NCBI GenBank assembly: GCA_011032825.1
Contig: JAADJZ010000010.1
Location: forward strand, 248,001 to 312,000
DNA length: 64,000 nucleotides
Direction of reading: 5' to 3'
From: Massariosphaeria phaeospora
Lineage: Eukaryota; Ascomycota; Dothideomycetes; Pleosporales
In this document: one piece after another, positions 10,264 to 22,999 of the stretch
Numbering within the stretch: position 1 is the stretch's first letter
Layout: the number at the start of each line of letters is the position of its first letter
Notes under the pieces: model-generated
Told to the model about the DNA's origin: nothing
What the model saw: only the letters and a program-made list of their open reading frames with translations
Database searches by the model: none
Program-made: the position numbers and the translations under genes

Positions 10264-13200
10264 CTATTGTTGTTCTGGAATAAGGGGTGGCATGGCCGCA
10301 GCTTCGGCCGCGGCCTGGGCAATGACATCAGCCTGATGGACAGCGCCCTCGACGACTTGCTGCTCCTCGGGATTGAGGCTTTTGGTCAAGTTCTCGTATA
10401 GTGCGGGCTGTTCTTGTTGGAGGCCTGGCAATAGTTAGAGATGTATCGTTTTGAGTGTGAGTGGGGAATCACTTACGCAGTAGGGCATGCTTGAACATGC
10501 TATATGGCTCCACTTTGTCAAGCGGAGTCTCGAGGAGGCTTTCCTCTTCCAGTTCATCGTCGTCGTCATCGGCTACGGCGGTGAACTTTTGTGCCTGGAT
10601 GAAGATTAGCATACTCAATGAGTCCGCAAGGTTTGTTTTCTCTTACCTCCTCATTCAGGAACTCCAAGTAGGCAGCACTCTCATCTTTGGCGTCTTCAGT
10701 CTCTTCTGGCTCGTTGTTCCAGTCGTTCTCTTGCTCCCATTCTTCGTCTTCATCCTCGTCGTAGTCGTTGCCGAACTCAAAGTTTTCCTCTTTCTTAGCC
10801 TCTTCCCGGTCTACGCTAGCATTAGCAACCAATCAAAAGACATATTAGATACGGAGACTTACTCTTCATTGCTGCAGGTAGCGTTTGGAATAGCCGCACA
10901 ATACCTTGGAGTAATCGGGGCCAACCTTGCTGGACGCTAGTTGGTACGTCCTGACCCTTCAGTGTGAGCAGAGAACAGATCGCCGAAATGCAGAGCTTCT
11001 TGTCGTGGACTCTGGTGAAGGTGTCAATGCTAGAGAACCAGAGGCTGAAGAATTTGTTTGTCCAGCCGTTACTCTCAAGCACATGTAGTGCCAGGGCTGG
11101 GTTGTAGTAGATGGCGTTGACGAGCACTTCCATCAAGTGTATCCGGAGAGACTTGACCTTCGGCTCATCGTTGTTGAGAACCGACATCGTCAGTGAGATG
11201 AACTCCGGAACGAAATCATCAACATGGCCGCGCATGTTCAGCATGATGATCTCCGACAACTTGCAGCCACAGATACGATCTACTCCGCCGACCTTATCGT
11301 CGTTGAAGATCGTTCGCACCATGTCTACCATCGCATCCAAGTACGGACGGTTCTGGATCAGAGTCTGGCTTCCGTAGTTCACGTAGTTCTCCAATGCAGG
11401 CAGCATATCTACGACCGTTTAGTATGGGAAGCATCTGGAGAGTTGAATTCAACCTACCTTCGAGGTACAGCTCCGCACCCGCCTTGAAAGTCCTGTGGAT
11501 TAGCTCGAAAGCTTGCCACATAGTTGGAGAGATGTTTTTTGCCGCAAATGTGCAGCTGTCAATAATCTCGAAAACTTCGTTGTACAAATCTGTGAACGCA
11601 TTAGCAGATGGGCAATACTAAACTACGAGGTAGATCGCATACCGTAAAGTTTGTTCTCGAGTGTAATTTGGATGACTGGCATAAGGATGGTCTCGAGATG
11701 TAGGAGCACATCGGGTGTGCTCTCCAGTGTAAGGATGAGAGTTCCAATAGTCTGCAGCACACCTAGGGCAGTAATGCTTTTCTCGTCTAAGAAGTCTCCG
11801 TAGTCATTGTCCTCACCCTTGTCCTGGTTACGCGACAGCAACTCGCGCACGATTCGCAGGTAGGTGTCACGGAGTTGCTCACTCAGTGCTACGGCGAAGG
11901 GGGTCAACTCCGCTGCGAAAACCTCGACGAAATCTTCCATGACATTTGCCAGAGCATCTACATCCACTTCGTTGGCTAATTTCAGCAACTGTTGCATGAC
12001 CTGGGGGATATTTTGCTTCATATTAGTCCGAATGAGGTCATGGCGGATTAGCGGTTGGAGTGCAAGAGCGGCAGCGACGCGGACTGGTAAGGTAGTGTCG
12101 GCCATTGACTCTAGGATGTTCCGGTATATTATGATCAAGTTGTTGGTGTCTTTGAAGTCGAGTTGCTCGAATTTCTCTAGTGTGTCGCATGCACGGGCTC
12201 GAAGGAATCCATGAGGGCTTCGGAATTCGGGGAAGACGTGGCGCACGAAGAAGTATTCCACCTGGTCTGCGATCGGGCTTTTCTTTCCGAGAATCACCCC
12301 CGAAAGTGTGCCAATCATGCGCAACGCGCCCTCCTTTTCCCTAGGATTTTTCTCGTTATCTGGAGCACTTTCGTACGTGTTGACGATGCCGTTAACAAAG
12401 TTCAAGACGCTAAATGTTTGTTTCCGGCGGCTCTTCGTAAGGGTAACCAGGAAGTTGGTGGCAGCAACATCTGGCGCAGTAACCTCCTCGTAGAAATTCA
12501 ACTTCCGATGCAAGTACTCTTGGGGTTCTGATTCAAATAGCTCGATGTCATCGTCCGACTGACACAAAACCGGAAAGATAAAGTGTGAAATGAGGTTATC
12601 AGTGTGCGGTTGTAGGAGGTTCCACATCGACTTCGGTTTGATGCACTCGTCCAGGAAGTTGAGAATGTAGTATAAGCTCGCTTTGGACAGCCATGCGGTC
12701 TTCTGCACCCACTTCTCCACCTGCTGAAGGTAGACTTTCAATATTTCGGGAGCGAAGTTTGCGATGAAATACTTGGCGACCTCGGTGTCATCGCCGCTGT
12801 TGTTTTTGCCCAGAGATGTTGGGTTGCCGTAGCTGTGCAATGCATTAGCCAACTTCTATAGTGAGATGAGCTGCATCATTCACTTACCGAACATAAAGTC
12901 GGTTCAAATTAGCGTATGACCACTTCTTTGCCTTCCACCAATGATTTGTTTCGCGCTCGTCAATGTCCTCTGGAAGCGCACACTCCGGGGGGTCCTTGCC
13001 TACGACGGTAAGGAAAAGCGTACACCAACCGATCATGCTTTGTTGTTCGCGGAGTGTTGCGGGAAGGTCAAACTGCATCTCCGTTAGTCTCGATGCCTTA
13101 TCACAGATCGGGTTCTCCTACATAGATGGCGTGCTTGTACACCTTCAAGACGGTGCGCAGTATCTCGCCCGCCTCGAGACTTGACTCATTTGCCAGAGAA

Positions 13201-13869
13201 TTTCCAATATGGAGCAGTAGTGGAAACGTCATACCAACGATGTTATCGAAGTCCGCCCTGTTCTCGCCGTTCTTGAACCGGTAGATTTTGCAGATTGCCA
13301 GCAGACACTGCACACCGGCGAACACAGACGAGGCCTCGCCCGTATTCAACAGCTGCACCGTGATGTCGAGGAAGTTGGGCCATTTCTGGGGGAAGTCGTA
13401 GGCGAGGATTTTCTGGAGGGTAGGAATAAGCTGAGCGCGCACTTTGGGCTGCGAGGCCACGAGGACGGGGACGAGGCGGTTCCGGAAGGACTCCTTCTCC
13501 TCGTCGGGGATGGGCTTGGCCTGGCTGAACTCTTCGGCGGGCGACCAGCCCTTGGACACGCGGTTCTTCAGGTAGACGACAGCTAGGGCTCGCAGTTAGC
13601 AGGGTGCGGGCGCAATGGCAGGCGGCGGGGGCAGCGTACTCGAGAGCCGAATGCCGTTGTCCTGCTCGGCCTCGAGGATGTTCAGGAGCGCATCGGTGAA
13701 GCCGGGCTTCTCTTCGGCCTAGCCTGTGTCAGTGCACTGGGGGGAGTGGGCTGCGCGGGCAGGGCCGCAAGACACGTACATATTTCAGGTCCAGCTCAGC
13801 CTGCTGCCGGATGGCCGCGTTGGGGTCGAGAGTCGACTGGATGCGGTCCCGCAAGCCGGAGGGGTCCAT
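10264..13869 (-). CDS. sxm1: Importin-7/8-type karyopherin (Sxm1/Nmd5), 1041 aa
   Basis: Ten exons, all phases closing: 13869-13780, 13718-13640, 13582-13122, 13072-12888, 12832-11643, 11589-11458, 11408-10863, 10810-10647, 10594-10477, 10424-10264. A HEAT-repeat nuclear import receptor that carries cargo through the pore and releases it on Ran-GTP. Visible landmarks: importin-beta N-terminal region (DPNAAIRQQAELDLKY; YLKNRVSKGW), the central block SLYYILNFLDECIKPKSMW, EVFAAELTPFA, then an acidic segment (DYDEDEDEEWEQEN) and the C-terminal ESLLETPLDKVEPY seen in Sxm1/Nmd5 relatives. Length is typical (yeast about 940-1050 aa). The first introns are the least certain, as that part is GC-rich. 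Cargo in yeast includes ribosomal proteins and TFIIS; here that is inference. Confidence 0.92.
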
Positions 13870-15105
13870 GGCGGCGGCGGCCGAGGGTGAGGCGTGCGTC
13901 GTCTGTGCCAGCGGGAGGGTGTCGGGCGAGCTCGAGTCGGTGCGGTGAGGCGGGGGTTGTAGGCAGGCAGGGCGCTGGACGGCAAGCGCTACGTCGCGCT
14001 GGCGAGCAGCGTCGTGGGCGGGGCCGGCTGCACAGAAGATAGATAGAGGCCGTGGAAAGCAGCGATGGTGCTCGGTGTGTTCGTGTTCGTGTGGCCCTCG
14101 GGCGCTGGGTGCATCGACGGGGATCGACTGCGGATGGAGGGGCAGGCCTGGGTCGTCGCTGTAGTTTTCGTGTGGGATTTCACCTGCACCGACACTTTCC
14201 CTAGCGCGCCTAGCCGCTGCCCGTTTCGCCCGCGCCCGCGCCCGCTGCCGCACGTGGCCTCTGCCTCTCCATGCCGGCTCACGTCTGCCCTGCCCAGTGC
14301 CACTCTCCCCAACAGCCTCACCCCGCGCTGCCAGCGAGTGGACTTGTCCAACCGCACCCACTGCAGCTGCAGCAAGGGTCGGCAGTGCCGCAATGCTAGG
14401 CAGGCACCGTCCGCTTCCAAGCCGCCTGCCCTCAACCCCGCCCATCCCAGCCACCCTGCGATGACATCTACATGTCAAGAATGACGCATTGATTGATGGA
14501 ATCAAACATAGGCAAGCTGGTTCCATGGCCATCGACTGCTCACGACGGGTGCTCATGATCAACATACTCATACATCTCCATCAGACCAAGTACGTCAGTA
14601 CCCCCATCTGAACAGCTTCAATAACGTTCCCCACGAGCTTCCGTCGTCTGGGATCACGTCTGGGATCACATCAAAGACAGAACCGATACATAATGCCGAA
14701 TTGGGATGTGTTCTTCAGTCGAATGAACCGCTCAGCATGTGTAGAGCAATGAAATGCATCTAACATAGGAGGTATACCTACCAACCAATCACCGTATTTC
14801 ACACTGTGCCACTCTTGCACGACCCTACGTTCAGAAGACACAGCGGACCTCCTACCGGTTAGTCGAAGTTGCACCATGATCTGACACCGATTGTATTGCG
14901 AGGCACCTATATGAGTACACGACTGCTATGCCATGCATGATAACGCCGTGTCGACCATGCCGCCTCCTGCAGTCACCCTCTTCTTACGAGCACGAACGTA
15001 GCTCTATGCAAAGGCATCGTCTGGATGGAAACGAGCCGATTGGACCGCTTTGTTATCCAGCTTCCCAAACCTGTGGCATGCCAAACAAAACATGCGAAGA
15101 ACCTT
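13870..15105. other. Promoter/leader of sxm1 and ski2 3' flank
   Basis: 13870-14480 is GC-rich and stop-poor, so it shows long but unconvincing open frames on both strands; it should hold the sxm1 promoter and leader. 14480-15105 is more balanced and should hold the ski2 3' UTR and terminator. No RNA gene or repeat seen. Confidence 0.5.
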
Positions 15106-18100
15106 CTACAGGTACAAACTAGCGCAGTTGCAGATGTCGCTGTTTCACTTTGTTAGCATCATCATCTTCGTAGTCAGATGGGGGTAGGCAGGCGCCGCTA
15201 CTCACCGTTTGATCAGTTCCTGGCATGTGCCCATCTTCTGGAACAGTGTCGGGTCGCCGATAATTCGTGCTGCATTCTTCACCTCTCTGCACGTCTCATC
15301 CAGTCGAGTGATGACGCGGACGATGGTGCCCTCCATGACATCCGTAAGGTCAGTAATGCGGTTAAACGACATGCCCCTGGCCCACTCGTAGACAACCTCC
15401 ACCATCCCGAAACGAGGTTTGCTCACGAAGTCGTTCGAGTCATCTGAGGACAGGATGACCTGGTGGACAGTTTGTAGACGGTTCACCTTCTCCGAGATCT
15501 CCACTATCTTCTTAATGCCGCGGTCCAGGCTTGCAGTCAAGGTTGGCTCGACGTCCGTCTTTTCTTGGAACACGAATGCAGAGAGAAGAGCGACGATTTC
15601 TTCAGGTTCGTACTCGGCCAAAACATTTTCCAATATTAGTTCCGTCAGGACTAGTTCGTCGGCGGAATGGATCTACCAGATAGTCAGTAAATGGATGTGT
15701 GACTGTTCACATAGTAACCTACCTCGCAAGCCACTTTCCCCTTGAGCTCAACTCTGCAACCTTCGTCGATGAAACCCAAGTCCTTCAGCACTGATATTCT
15801 CTGTTCGTAGTCTGGCAAGAGTTGGAGATTTTGGTCGGACATGAGTTGCCGAAGTTGGAGGATGTTTTCCTTGATGATCCACTCGTCATGTTCCATAGCG
15901 AACTTCGCTAGTCAGTATGAATTCCAGAAGTGGCGATGGTTTCCACTTACGTGTTTTAAGAAATTCGGACACTTCAAGCACTCCTTGTTCGTTGCGACTT
16001 GCCCTTCTTTCCGCCTCGCTTCATCCGTTTCCCGAAAGCCGAGGTTCTTGATCTTACCATAGTCGAACTCATCCCAGTCGGAGTAGTTCCAAGAGCTACA
16101 TAGAGGCACGAACTGATCTTGGGCAAGCTTTGCCACTTCTAAAAATAATTGGTTAAAATGCATGCATACTAGGCTATAAAGCAACGACTCACGCTTTCTC
16201 TTGTTCAGGTTCTGCACCTCCTCTGGAATGTCGATGATAGTTCGAGTGAGACACTCCATGTCACTAAGCGGGATGTATACTGTCTTGAGGGTATACTCTT
16301 GGTCGTTTTTCGGGAGAGTTCTGAAATACTTTGCAAATGGTGAAAGATACGGGAGCAGGTCGTCTTCTTTACGCTGTGGGTTTCGAGCAATCTCCAGTAC
16401 TTGGACAGTTGGCTCATTGCCTTTACTGATACCCTCCTGCGTAAGCATTCCAACGGTCCTGATGTTATCCTTATCATAATTAGCGACCGAGAAGAACACG
16501 AGCATCGATACCATTGCAGAATGTATACCTTTTTGTACACCACCAGTCGATTGCGCCCTAGTATTCGCCGACCGACAGGGTTAATCAACAGAGCCAGATG
16601 AAGCTCATTGGTAAGCCGTTGGTAGTTCATGCACGCTTGGTGGCACTGCTCGAGGTCGACATCGCAGATCTCACATGGCTCTCGCTTGACCTTTTCCAGA
16701 TCTGCTTCTGATAGCTTGACCTTGCTCTCGTGCTCTGGAAGCAGTGCTTGAGTCGCATGCTCGCTGAAACTGCGCTTAATCATTTCCTCGATCTTCAAGG
16801 CCTCCACGCGTAGTAGATTCAGAATCATGTTATAGGTCAGTCTAAACTGTGACCTGAGTTTTGTCGGTTCTCCAAGCATCATCAGTCTGAGTCGAGATAC
16901 TTGTGGCGCTTCGTCTGCTCCGGGCGCGCAGATAATGACAGTGCCCACGGTATCCAAGCCTCTACGCCCGGCACGCCCGGCCATCTGGGTGTATTCGCCG
17001 GGTAGCAAGTCTCTAAAGCTTCTTCCATCATGCTTACGGAAGCCGGAGAAAACAACCGTCCTTGTCGGAAGGTTCAATCCCATAGCGAAAGTTTCGGTTG
17101 CGAAGAGCACCTTTACTAATGTCTTCGCAAATAGTATCTCGACTACCTCTTTCACGATTGGAAGCATACCCCCGTGGTGAACTGCTATGCCTCGGCTCAA
17201 CAGCTCTCGCAGGCGACGAATCTGCGGCAGTCCCCTGTCTTCTAGACTTAGTCGAGCAAGTGACTTCTCGATCGTCATGTGAATCGCGCTCTTCTCTGCA
17301 GCAGTGCAGTAATCCAGGTTAGAGAGAGCTTCTGCATTTTCTTCGCAGCGTTTCTTTGAGAACACGAAAATGCAGGCCGGGAGGAGTTCCTTGCTGCGGA
17401 GATGTTGTATAAGATGAACCCAGATGTTTCGGTCTTGTGCTGCCGTGGTCCTGCCTCCTCCCCGTCCGGTTCTGGCAATATTGCCCCGGCCCCTCTGAGC
17501 TGGAGGACCGCCCCCTCGTTGTGCACCTCCTCGTTGTCCGCCTTGCTGGCCTCTACCGCGCTGGTTCTGAGCTCCTCTTCCGGCTCCTCCGCGCGGTCCA
17601 TTATTGCCTCGTCCGCCTTGCGGGTCACTGGGCGGCAGTGCTTTGACTTTGTCTTTTCCTGAGAGCGCATCGTTTGCATCTTTCCAGCCACTCTCGACGA
17701 ATTTCTTGTCCGCGGTAACAATCTTGTACATGGCCTTGTTTGCCCAGAGGAAGTGCTCTAGTGGGATTGGACGTTTAGGAGTAGATATGACATAGATGTC
17801 CTTTTTCTTTGTCCTGCCAACCCATGAAGCAAATTCATAAGTGTTTGGTACAGTAGCTGAAAGAAGAATGAGGGTAACATGCTCAGGAAGCATAATGATC
17901 ACCTCTTCCCAGACTACACCTCGTTCTGCGTCATTGACATAATGAACCTCATCAAATATAACGAATTCAACGTCTCGAATGAGGTCGGCACCACGATACA
18001 ACATACTGCGAAGAATTTCAGTGGTCATGATCAAGCAACTTGCCTCTGGCCGGATCTGAACATCACCCGTTAGGATACCAACGTCGTCGAATGTAAGTTG

Positions 18101-19246
18101 GAAGTCGCGAAATTTCTGATTACTGAGAGCTTTGATAGGAGACGTGTAGATGGCTTTCGTCATGTGTTTCGATGCAAGCGCTATTGCATATTCGGCAACC
18201 ACGGTCTTTCCCGCAGAAGTATGTGCAGCAACGAAGACTGAATCACCGTGCTCAAGATGATAAACTGCTTCCTTTTGGAATGTATCGAGCTCGAAAGGAT
18301 ACTCGCGCGCCATGTCTGGGACCAATTCTCGAAAGTTGCGAATCTCTCTGTTGATATCGACCATGTGGGCCCACTCCCTGCCGCCCTTCCTGTTGGCAGC
18401 CATAGTGAGAGGCCCGTGAGCAGCCAACGCTGGAAATTCGACAGGAAGTAATGAGTCTATCTCCTCATCGCCCTGTGGGTCGCTGTCATCGTCAGGTGTG
18501 GTCACGCGATTGGCCTCAGCATTGCCCTCAATAGCGTCGTCGGCTAGGTCATCGCCCTTAGTAAGTACTGTCTCTTCTCCAAGTGTATCCTCAACCTCCT
18601 TGGCCGCCTTCTGATCCACAACTTGCTTTTGTCGGAAGTCTAGACCGCGAGTAAATCCCGGAGGTATTTCCAAGAGACCGCCTTCGGTACTGAAATTAAT
18701 CACACGGTCAAGCCCTCCGGTTTTCTTCGAAGAGGCACCTTCTTGGCGTGATATTGCTTCGTCTTCAACGGCCGCAATGGCTTCGACCCCATCCAATCCA
18801 CCGGGGGCGAAGGGAAAGAATCCAGCTGCACCGCGCACAAACTCGGCCCTGTTTGCAGGCTTCCTTAGCAATGAAGTTGAATTTTTTGCTGTAGCTGAGT
18901 TTGCAGGTACGGTGACTTCCTTGTATCCTGTAACACGCCCTTCAAGTCCTTCTCGTGTGAAGCGGATGATGGTGCGGGTTTGAGTTGGGGCGATCTCAAA
19001 GAGGCTGCGATAGTTGGTGGGCGCATCCCATCGCTGCTGCAGCTGATTCAACCAGCGAGTGTCGAAGGATTTAGACGGCGTAAGGAACTCATGTTCCAGC
19101 TCTTTCTTGATGGTTTCCTTGGTTTTGCGCTGTCGCTTGACCGGGCGGTGGTTCACTGCGATTGAATCGAGCCAGTTGGGCCCTCTGGCAGCAGCATCCG
19201 TGGAACTCAACTGAAGCTTTCGGAGCTCCTCCTCTAACAGCTCCAT
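15106..19246 (-). CDS. ski2: Ski2-type RNA helicase with an apparent 1-nt frameshift, about 1307 aa
   Basis: Exons 19246-16193, 16138-15951, 15902-15723, 15672-15206 and 15139-15106. Cytoplasmic DExH helicase of the Ski complex, which feeds mRNA to the exosome for 3'-5' decay. Helicase motifs: AHTSAGKT (about 341-348), DEVH (432-435), SAT (463-465), [10 protein letters not shown]. An RGG-rich insert ([17 protein letters not shown]) follows the first helicase domain. The C-terminus has [15 protein letters not shown] and ends [12 protein letters not shown], typical of Ski2. The first exon changes frame at an A5 run (16534-16530): LVVYKK is in one frame, the continuation from MVSMLVFF in another, with no AG to end an intron. 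One extra A restores every downstream exon phase, so a sequencing error or a real deletion is likely. If real, the protein would stop shortly after residue 1000 and lose the Ski2 C-terminal domain. Start chosen at [10 protein letters not shown]. Confidence 0.9.
16530..16534 (-). other. Homopolymer A5 at the ski2 frame change
   Basis: Five A residues on the coding strand, just after the codons for LVVY. Reading through gives VYILQW and a dead-end frame; six A residues would give [16 protein letters not shown] and rejoin the conserved frame. No donor/acceptor pair fits, as there is no AG between this run and the resumed frame. Confidence 0.75.
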
Positions 19247-19631
19247 TATGGTGGTATAGAAGGCCTGGGTTGTGGTTTGCGGCAAGTTGCTGTTGATGAG
19301 GTCAAGACAAACAAGTGCAAGTGCTATCGATAACGAAGCGAGGCGCAGAGACCCACTGCGGGGCAACTCATGCCTCTCGGTCTTACAATACTTGGAAACG
19401 TAAACACGCGAGAGTACCGTTCACACATGCACCAATATGTTCGAAACGATGAGTGACTGAGAGAAAGTGTGATATAATGAATACCCAAACACCGCGCTAA
19501 TGCATGTATCCTGATGTGAGTACTAGCCAATGCAGACCGATTTACCTTTCCCTCCCCTTGGACCAAACAGAACACCCACACTAAAAAGGTTTCGCCACCT
19601 CTTAATAACTCCAGTTTTCTAGCATCCGAAA
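19247..19631. promoter_or_regulatory. Intergenic region between csm3 3' end and ski2 start
   Basis: 385 bp holding the csm3 3' UTR and the ski2 promoter; both genes are on the minus strand. An upstream in-frame ATG at 19366 exists, but the codons between it and 19246 do not resemble the conserved Ski2 N-terminus. Confidence 0.5.
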
Positions 19632-20464
19632 TTACCACATCCCTTCCATGGCTTCCATGTCATCTGCAAATAGGTCATCAGCTGTCGCGGGTTTTGCCGA
19701 TGATGCTGCTTCTGGTATTGACGCGTCCGCCTCGGCCAGCAAGGCATCTAGCTCATCTTCATCTGGATCGTCGCCAGATACACCTTCCGTCTGTTTTGGG
19801 TCCTCGTTTTGATTTTCCGCCGTCGCTTCGTTTGTATTAGCTGTATTATCCAACTCTAGCCCTTCCATCCTATCGCCACTTTGCTGAGACGGCACCTCCG
19901 GTGTATTCGCGTTGTCTTCCTCATCCTCATCCTCTATAGTGTGTTTTGGCTTTCCTTCATCTATCCACTGCTTCCGCATGTAGTGGATACGCTTCGAGTG
20001 TCCGAGTTTCTCAATCATAGATAGGCCATCCGCGAATTTGGCGCGAGGGTAGAGGTCGTCGAGCCAGAGCTGGTACATGTTCAACATGCGCACTATGTCT
20101 CCGTACTGCACTGCGATTAGCATTTGTTATTGCGAGTATGTAACGAGCTTACCTCATGGCCTTTGCCCTTAAATTTGAGACGCTCTTTAGATATCCGCCG
20201 CAGTTTAGGTATTCCAGGATCAGACAGCAGCCGATTCTCGTCGAGCTTAGGGATCGGCTGCCTTGTTTTCCCGACCTTGATTTCCTCATCAATCCCTAGA
20301 CTATCTCCTGCGCTGCGAGCTGAATTCTGCTGTTTCGATTCTTCTATCTGCGGCCGCATGTTGCTGATGTCGAAAATATCATCGTCGTCCTCAAGGCTGT
20401 TTAGGATGGCGTCCAACTCATCGTTGCGAGGGACACCAGGTGCAGTGGGGCTAGCAGGAGCCAT
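19632..20464 (-). CDS. csm3: Csm3/Swi3 replication fork protection protein, 261 aa
   Basis: Exons 20464-20153 and 20105-19632; a 47-nt GTAAGC...TGCAG intron joins KGKGHE to YGDIVRM. Csm3/Swi3 (TIPIN) works with Tof1/Swi1 (Timeless) to stabilise stalled forks and activate the S-phase checkpoint. The Swi3 domain (about 75-155) contains PKLRRISKERLKFKGKGHE, YQLWLDDLYPRAKFADGL and IEKLGHSKRIHYMRKQWIDE, strongly conserved in the family. The N-terminus is acidic (LNSLEDDDDIFDISNM). The C-terminus is a long acidic, Ser/Thr/Asn-rich tail ending MEAMEGMW. Divergent from hpr1 with a 377-bp shared upstream region. Confidence 0.94.
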
Positions 20465-20841
20465 GGTGTGGTAAGGTTGATTCGCAGAACAACACAGAGG
20501 TGTTTCTGGTTGATTCGCAAATTACGATTGTGCAGCGAGTGTCGCGAACGAACGCGTCAAGACCCGACGCGTGTAAATGCCAAGTTTGACATAATCACGC
20601 GATGCGCTACCCAGGTACTAGTGCGAAACCTTAATTGTAGTTTCATGTTCAACTTGCAGGAAGGGCTCTGCAAGCCTACTACAAGCCCACTGCACCTTTG
20701 GTTGCCACCTTCTGTGTTTGCGTATTCTAATCGTACGACTAGTTTGAACAGCTATCAAACCCCTCTACATCCCTACCGCATCTCTCGGCAAACTAGGCGT
20801 CGACAGCTGCTGTGTAGTGGGACGAAATAACTGGCTGCACA
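20465..20841. promoter_or_regulatory. Shared divergent promoter region of csm3 and hpr1
   Basis: 377 bp between two divergent start codons. It must contain both leaders and promoters. No obvious TATA box; co-regulation of the two genes is possible but not shown. Confidence 0.55.
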
Positions 20842-22999
20842 ATGGCCATTACCGATATACCGTCCATGAATGCTCTGGCATCGAGCCTTGACCGCCTACT
20901 GCAGCGCGCACTCACCATTAAAAAAACCACTACCATCAACCCTCCCTTGCAGGTCTCAGAGCTGAGTACTGATGGCGAGGCTCTCTACGCGCACATAGCA
21001 GGCGACAAAGAGGCTCGTATGCTTGCTGTAGAGAGTGCAGCAAAAGACGTTTTCTACGGCGTCCTCGTAAGTCAACCCATTTCTGCGCTAGATTGTTACT
21101 AACATCTCCAGGGTTCGACTCGAGTAAATGATCCCGCCTTTGTGACCATTTGGAACCTCCTGGATATCTTACAGCACCTTGGAGACCGTGGTATGTAGCA
21201 CCGAAGCTTAAGATGATCTGTGCTGAGTGTAGTAGATCTGTGCATGCCTCACTTAGCCCTACTTCTCGTGGAAGAGATGCTGGACAGCCAATCCATAGCC
21301 GGATGTCGTACAGTATTTAGCTTTCTCGAGTCGCGGAGAGAAGCCATCATTGCTGTAAGCCGCTTGCATGTTCTGGCCGAGTCCTTTTGCTGACCTCAAG
21401 TAGGAGCCCAACAAGAACAAAGACTTGGTCATCCTCAGGTTATGCAATGAGCTTCTCCGTCAACTTTCCCGCGCCGAGGACCCCGTATTCTGTGGACGCG
21501 TTTACGTCTTCATGTTCCAGAGCTTTCCGCTCGGCGACAAGAGCTCTGTGAACTTGCGTGGTAACTTCCACGTCGAGAATGCCACGACGTTCGAAGATTA
21601 TCTCAAGACTGAAGCGCAGGAGAGCGAGGAGATGCAACTAGATAGCAAGAGTCCTACGCAACATGTCAGAGATGATCTGGAGCAAGACAGAGCAGCTGCC
21701 AAACCTGCCGAGTCAGGAACCACGGAGAACAAGGAACCACCCACCATGGATATCGAGAACCTATATCCAGAGTTCTGGTCCTTACAGCACTCCTTCTCGA
21801 ACCCTCCCCGAGTATTCGACGAAGAGAAGTTCAAGCAGTTTCGGAATGGCATCGAAGTCACACTTGCCAAATTCAAAGAAGTACCGAAAGTCATACAGTT
21901 TGGCGACTCGGAGAACAAGCAGGATGCCAAGGTTCGATCCGATGACGATTACGATGAATACGCCAGCACGTTCAACCCGAAATACCTTACTAGTCGCGAT
22001 CTGTTCAAGCTTGAGGAAAATTGCCCCTCCCACTCGCTGGGGCCAATGGCTAACATAGTACAGTTGAGCGATCTTGCGTTCCAGCGCCACATCCTAGTTC
22101 AGGCGCTCATCCTGATCGAATTCCTCTTGACACTAACTGAGGAGTCAAAGAAGAAGCCATCCTATCTCAATGCACAGAAGGCAATGCAGTATAGCTTCAC
22201 GCTGCGTGAGGATGATGTGAGTTCACCCCGCCCTTCTCCACTTCCAGTTGCGGCTTCTTCCACCAGATCCAGAACCCGGCTAACCGCAAAGCACAGACCG
22301 CGTGGGCGTTGGGCATCAAGAACTCCATCGCAAATTACCTGCAGGAAGGTCCAGAAGGAAAAATTTACTATCGAATGGTGGATACCGTACTATCGCGTGA
22401 CAGGAATTGGGTAAGGTGGAAGATGGAGAACTGCCCACCGTTCTCTCGCAATCGATTCCCCCCAAAATATTTTCTTGAAGCAAAGTCTGGGGCACAGAAG
22501 GCCGTGGCGGCTAAGTCATTCGTCCTTAATGCGGCGGACTCGATGGTAAACGGTGGCAGAGAACGAAAGCTACCAGTACTGAAACCGTACGACGGGTAAG
22601 CTCCGCTCGTCCGGTCATTGCTCCTTGTGCATCAGCTAACACCAGGTCAGATTCACGGTGCCAAGTGTAGAGTCATATGTCCAGAAGGTTCGAGCGGCCG
22701 AGCTAGACCTGGAGATGGCAGACTCGGAAGAGGAAAAGCAGCAACTAGAGGAGAAGAAGACAAGCAACACATGGCGAGGGCTTCGTCTAGCGTCCAATAA
22801 GCACCTGAACCATTTCAATAGGTTGGAGTCTGGCAAAGGTCTGGAGAGGCTCTTTCAGCCGATTGAGGCGGCTGGCGAAGACAATGCGCCTACTACCCCG
22901 GAAGACAGGGGTGTCGCTCCGCAAGGGGAGCATCAAAGCGTTGGGGAGCAGCGGCCCGGCCAACGAAGTCAAGTGACTGCAGACAGTGCGCCGAAGTAG
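20842..22999 (+). CDS. hpr1: THO complex subunit 1 (Hpr1/THOC1), 637 aa
   Basis: Six exons: 20842-21066, 21112-21190, 21236-21354, 21404-22216, 22267-22595, 22651-22999; all phases close. THO couples transcription to mRNP assembly and export and limits R-loops in the nucleus. Recognition rests on the THOC1 core: EDPVFCGRVYVFMFQSFPL, LRGNFHVENATTFE, YPEFWSLQHSFSNPPRVF, VPKVIQFGDSE, FNPKYLTSRDLFKLE and HILVQALILIEFLLTL. The C-terminal exon is Glu/Lys-rich (DSEEEKQQLEEKKTSNTWRG) and coiled-coil-like, followed by a disordered tail ending DSAPK. Human THOC1 is 657 aa, so length fits. The first three introns are 45-49 nt, short even for this genome. Confidence 0.93.

Noticed and set aside
13729..14571. 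280-codon minus-strand frame over the sxm1 start
   Set aside because: It reads through sxm1 intron 1 and GC-rich upstream DNA; only the segment MDPSGLRDRIQS is conserved and belongs to sxm1.
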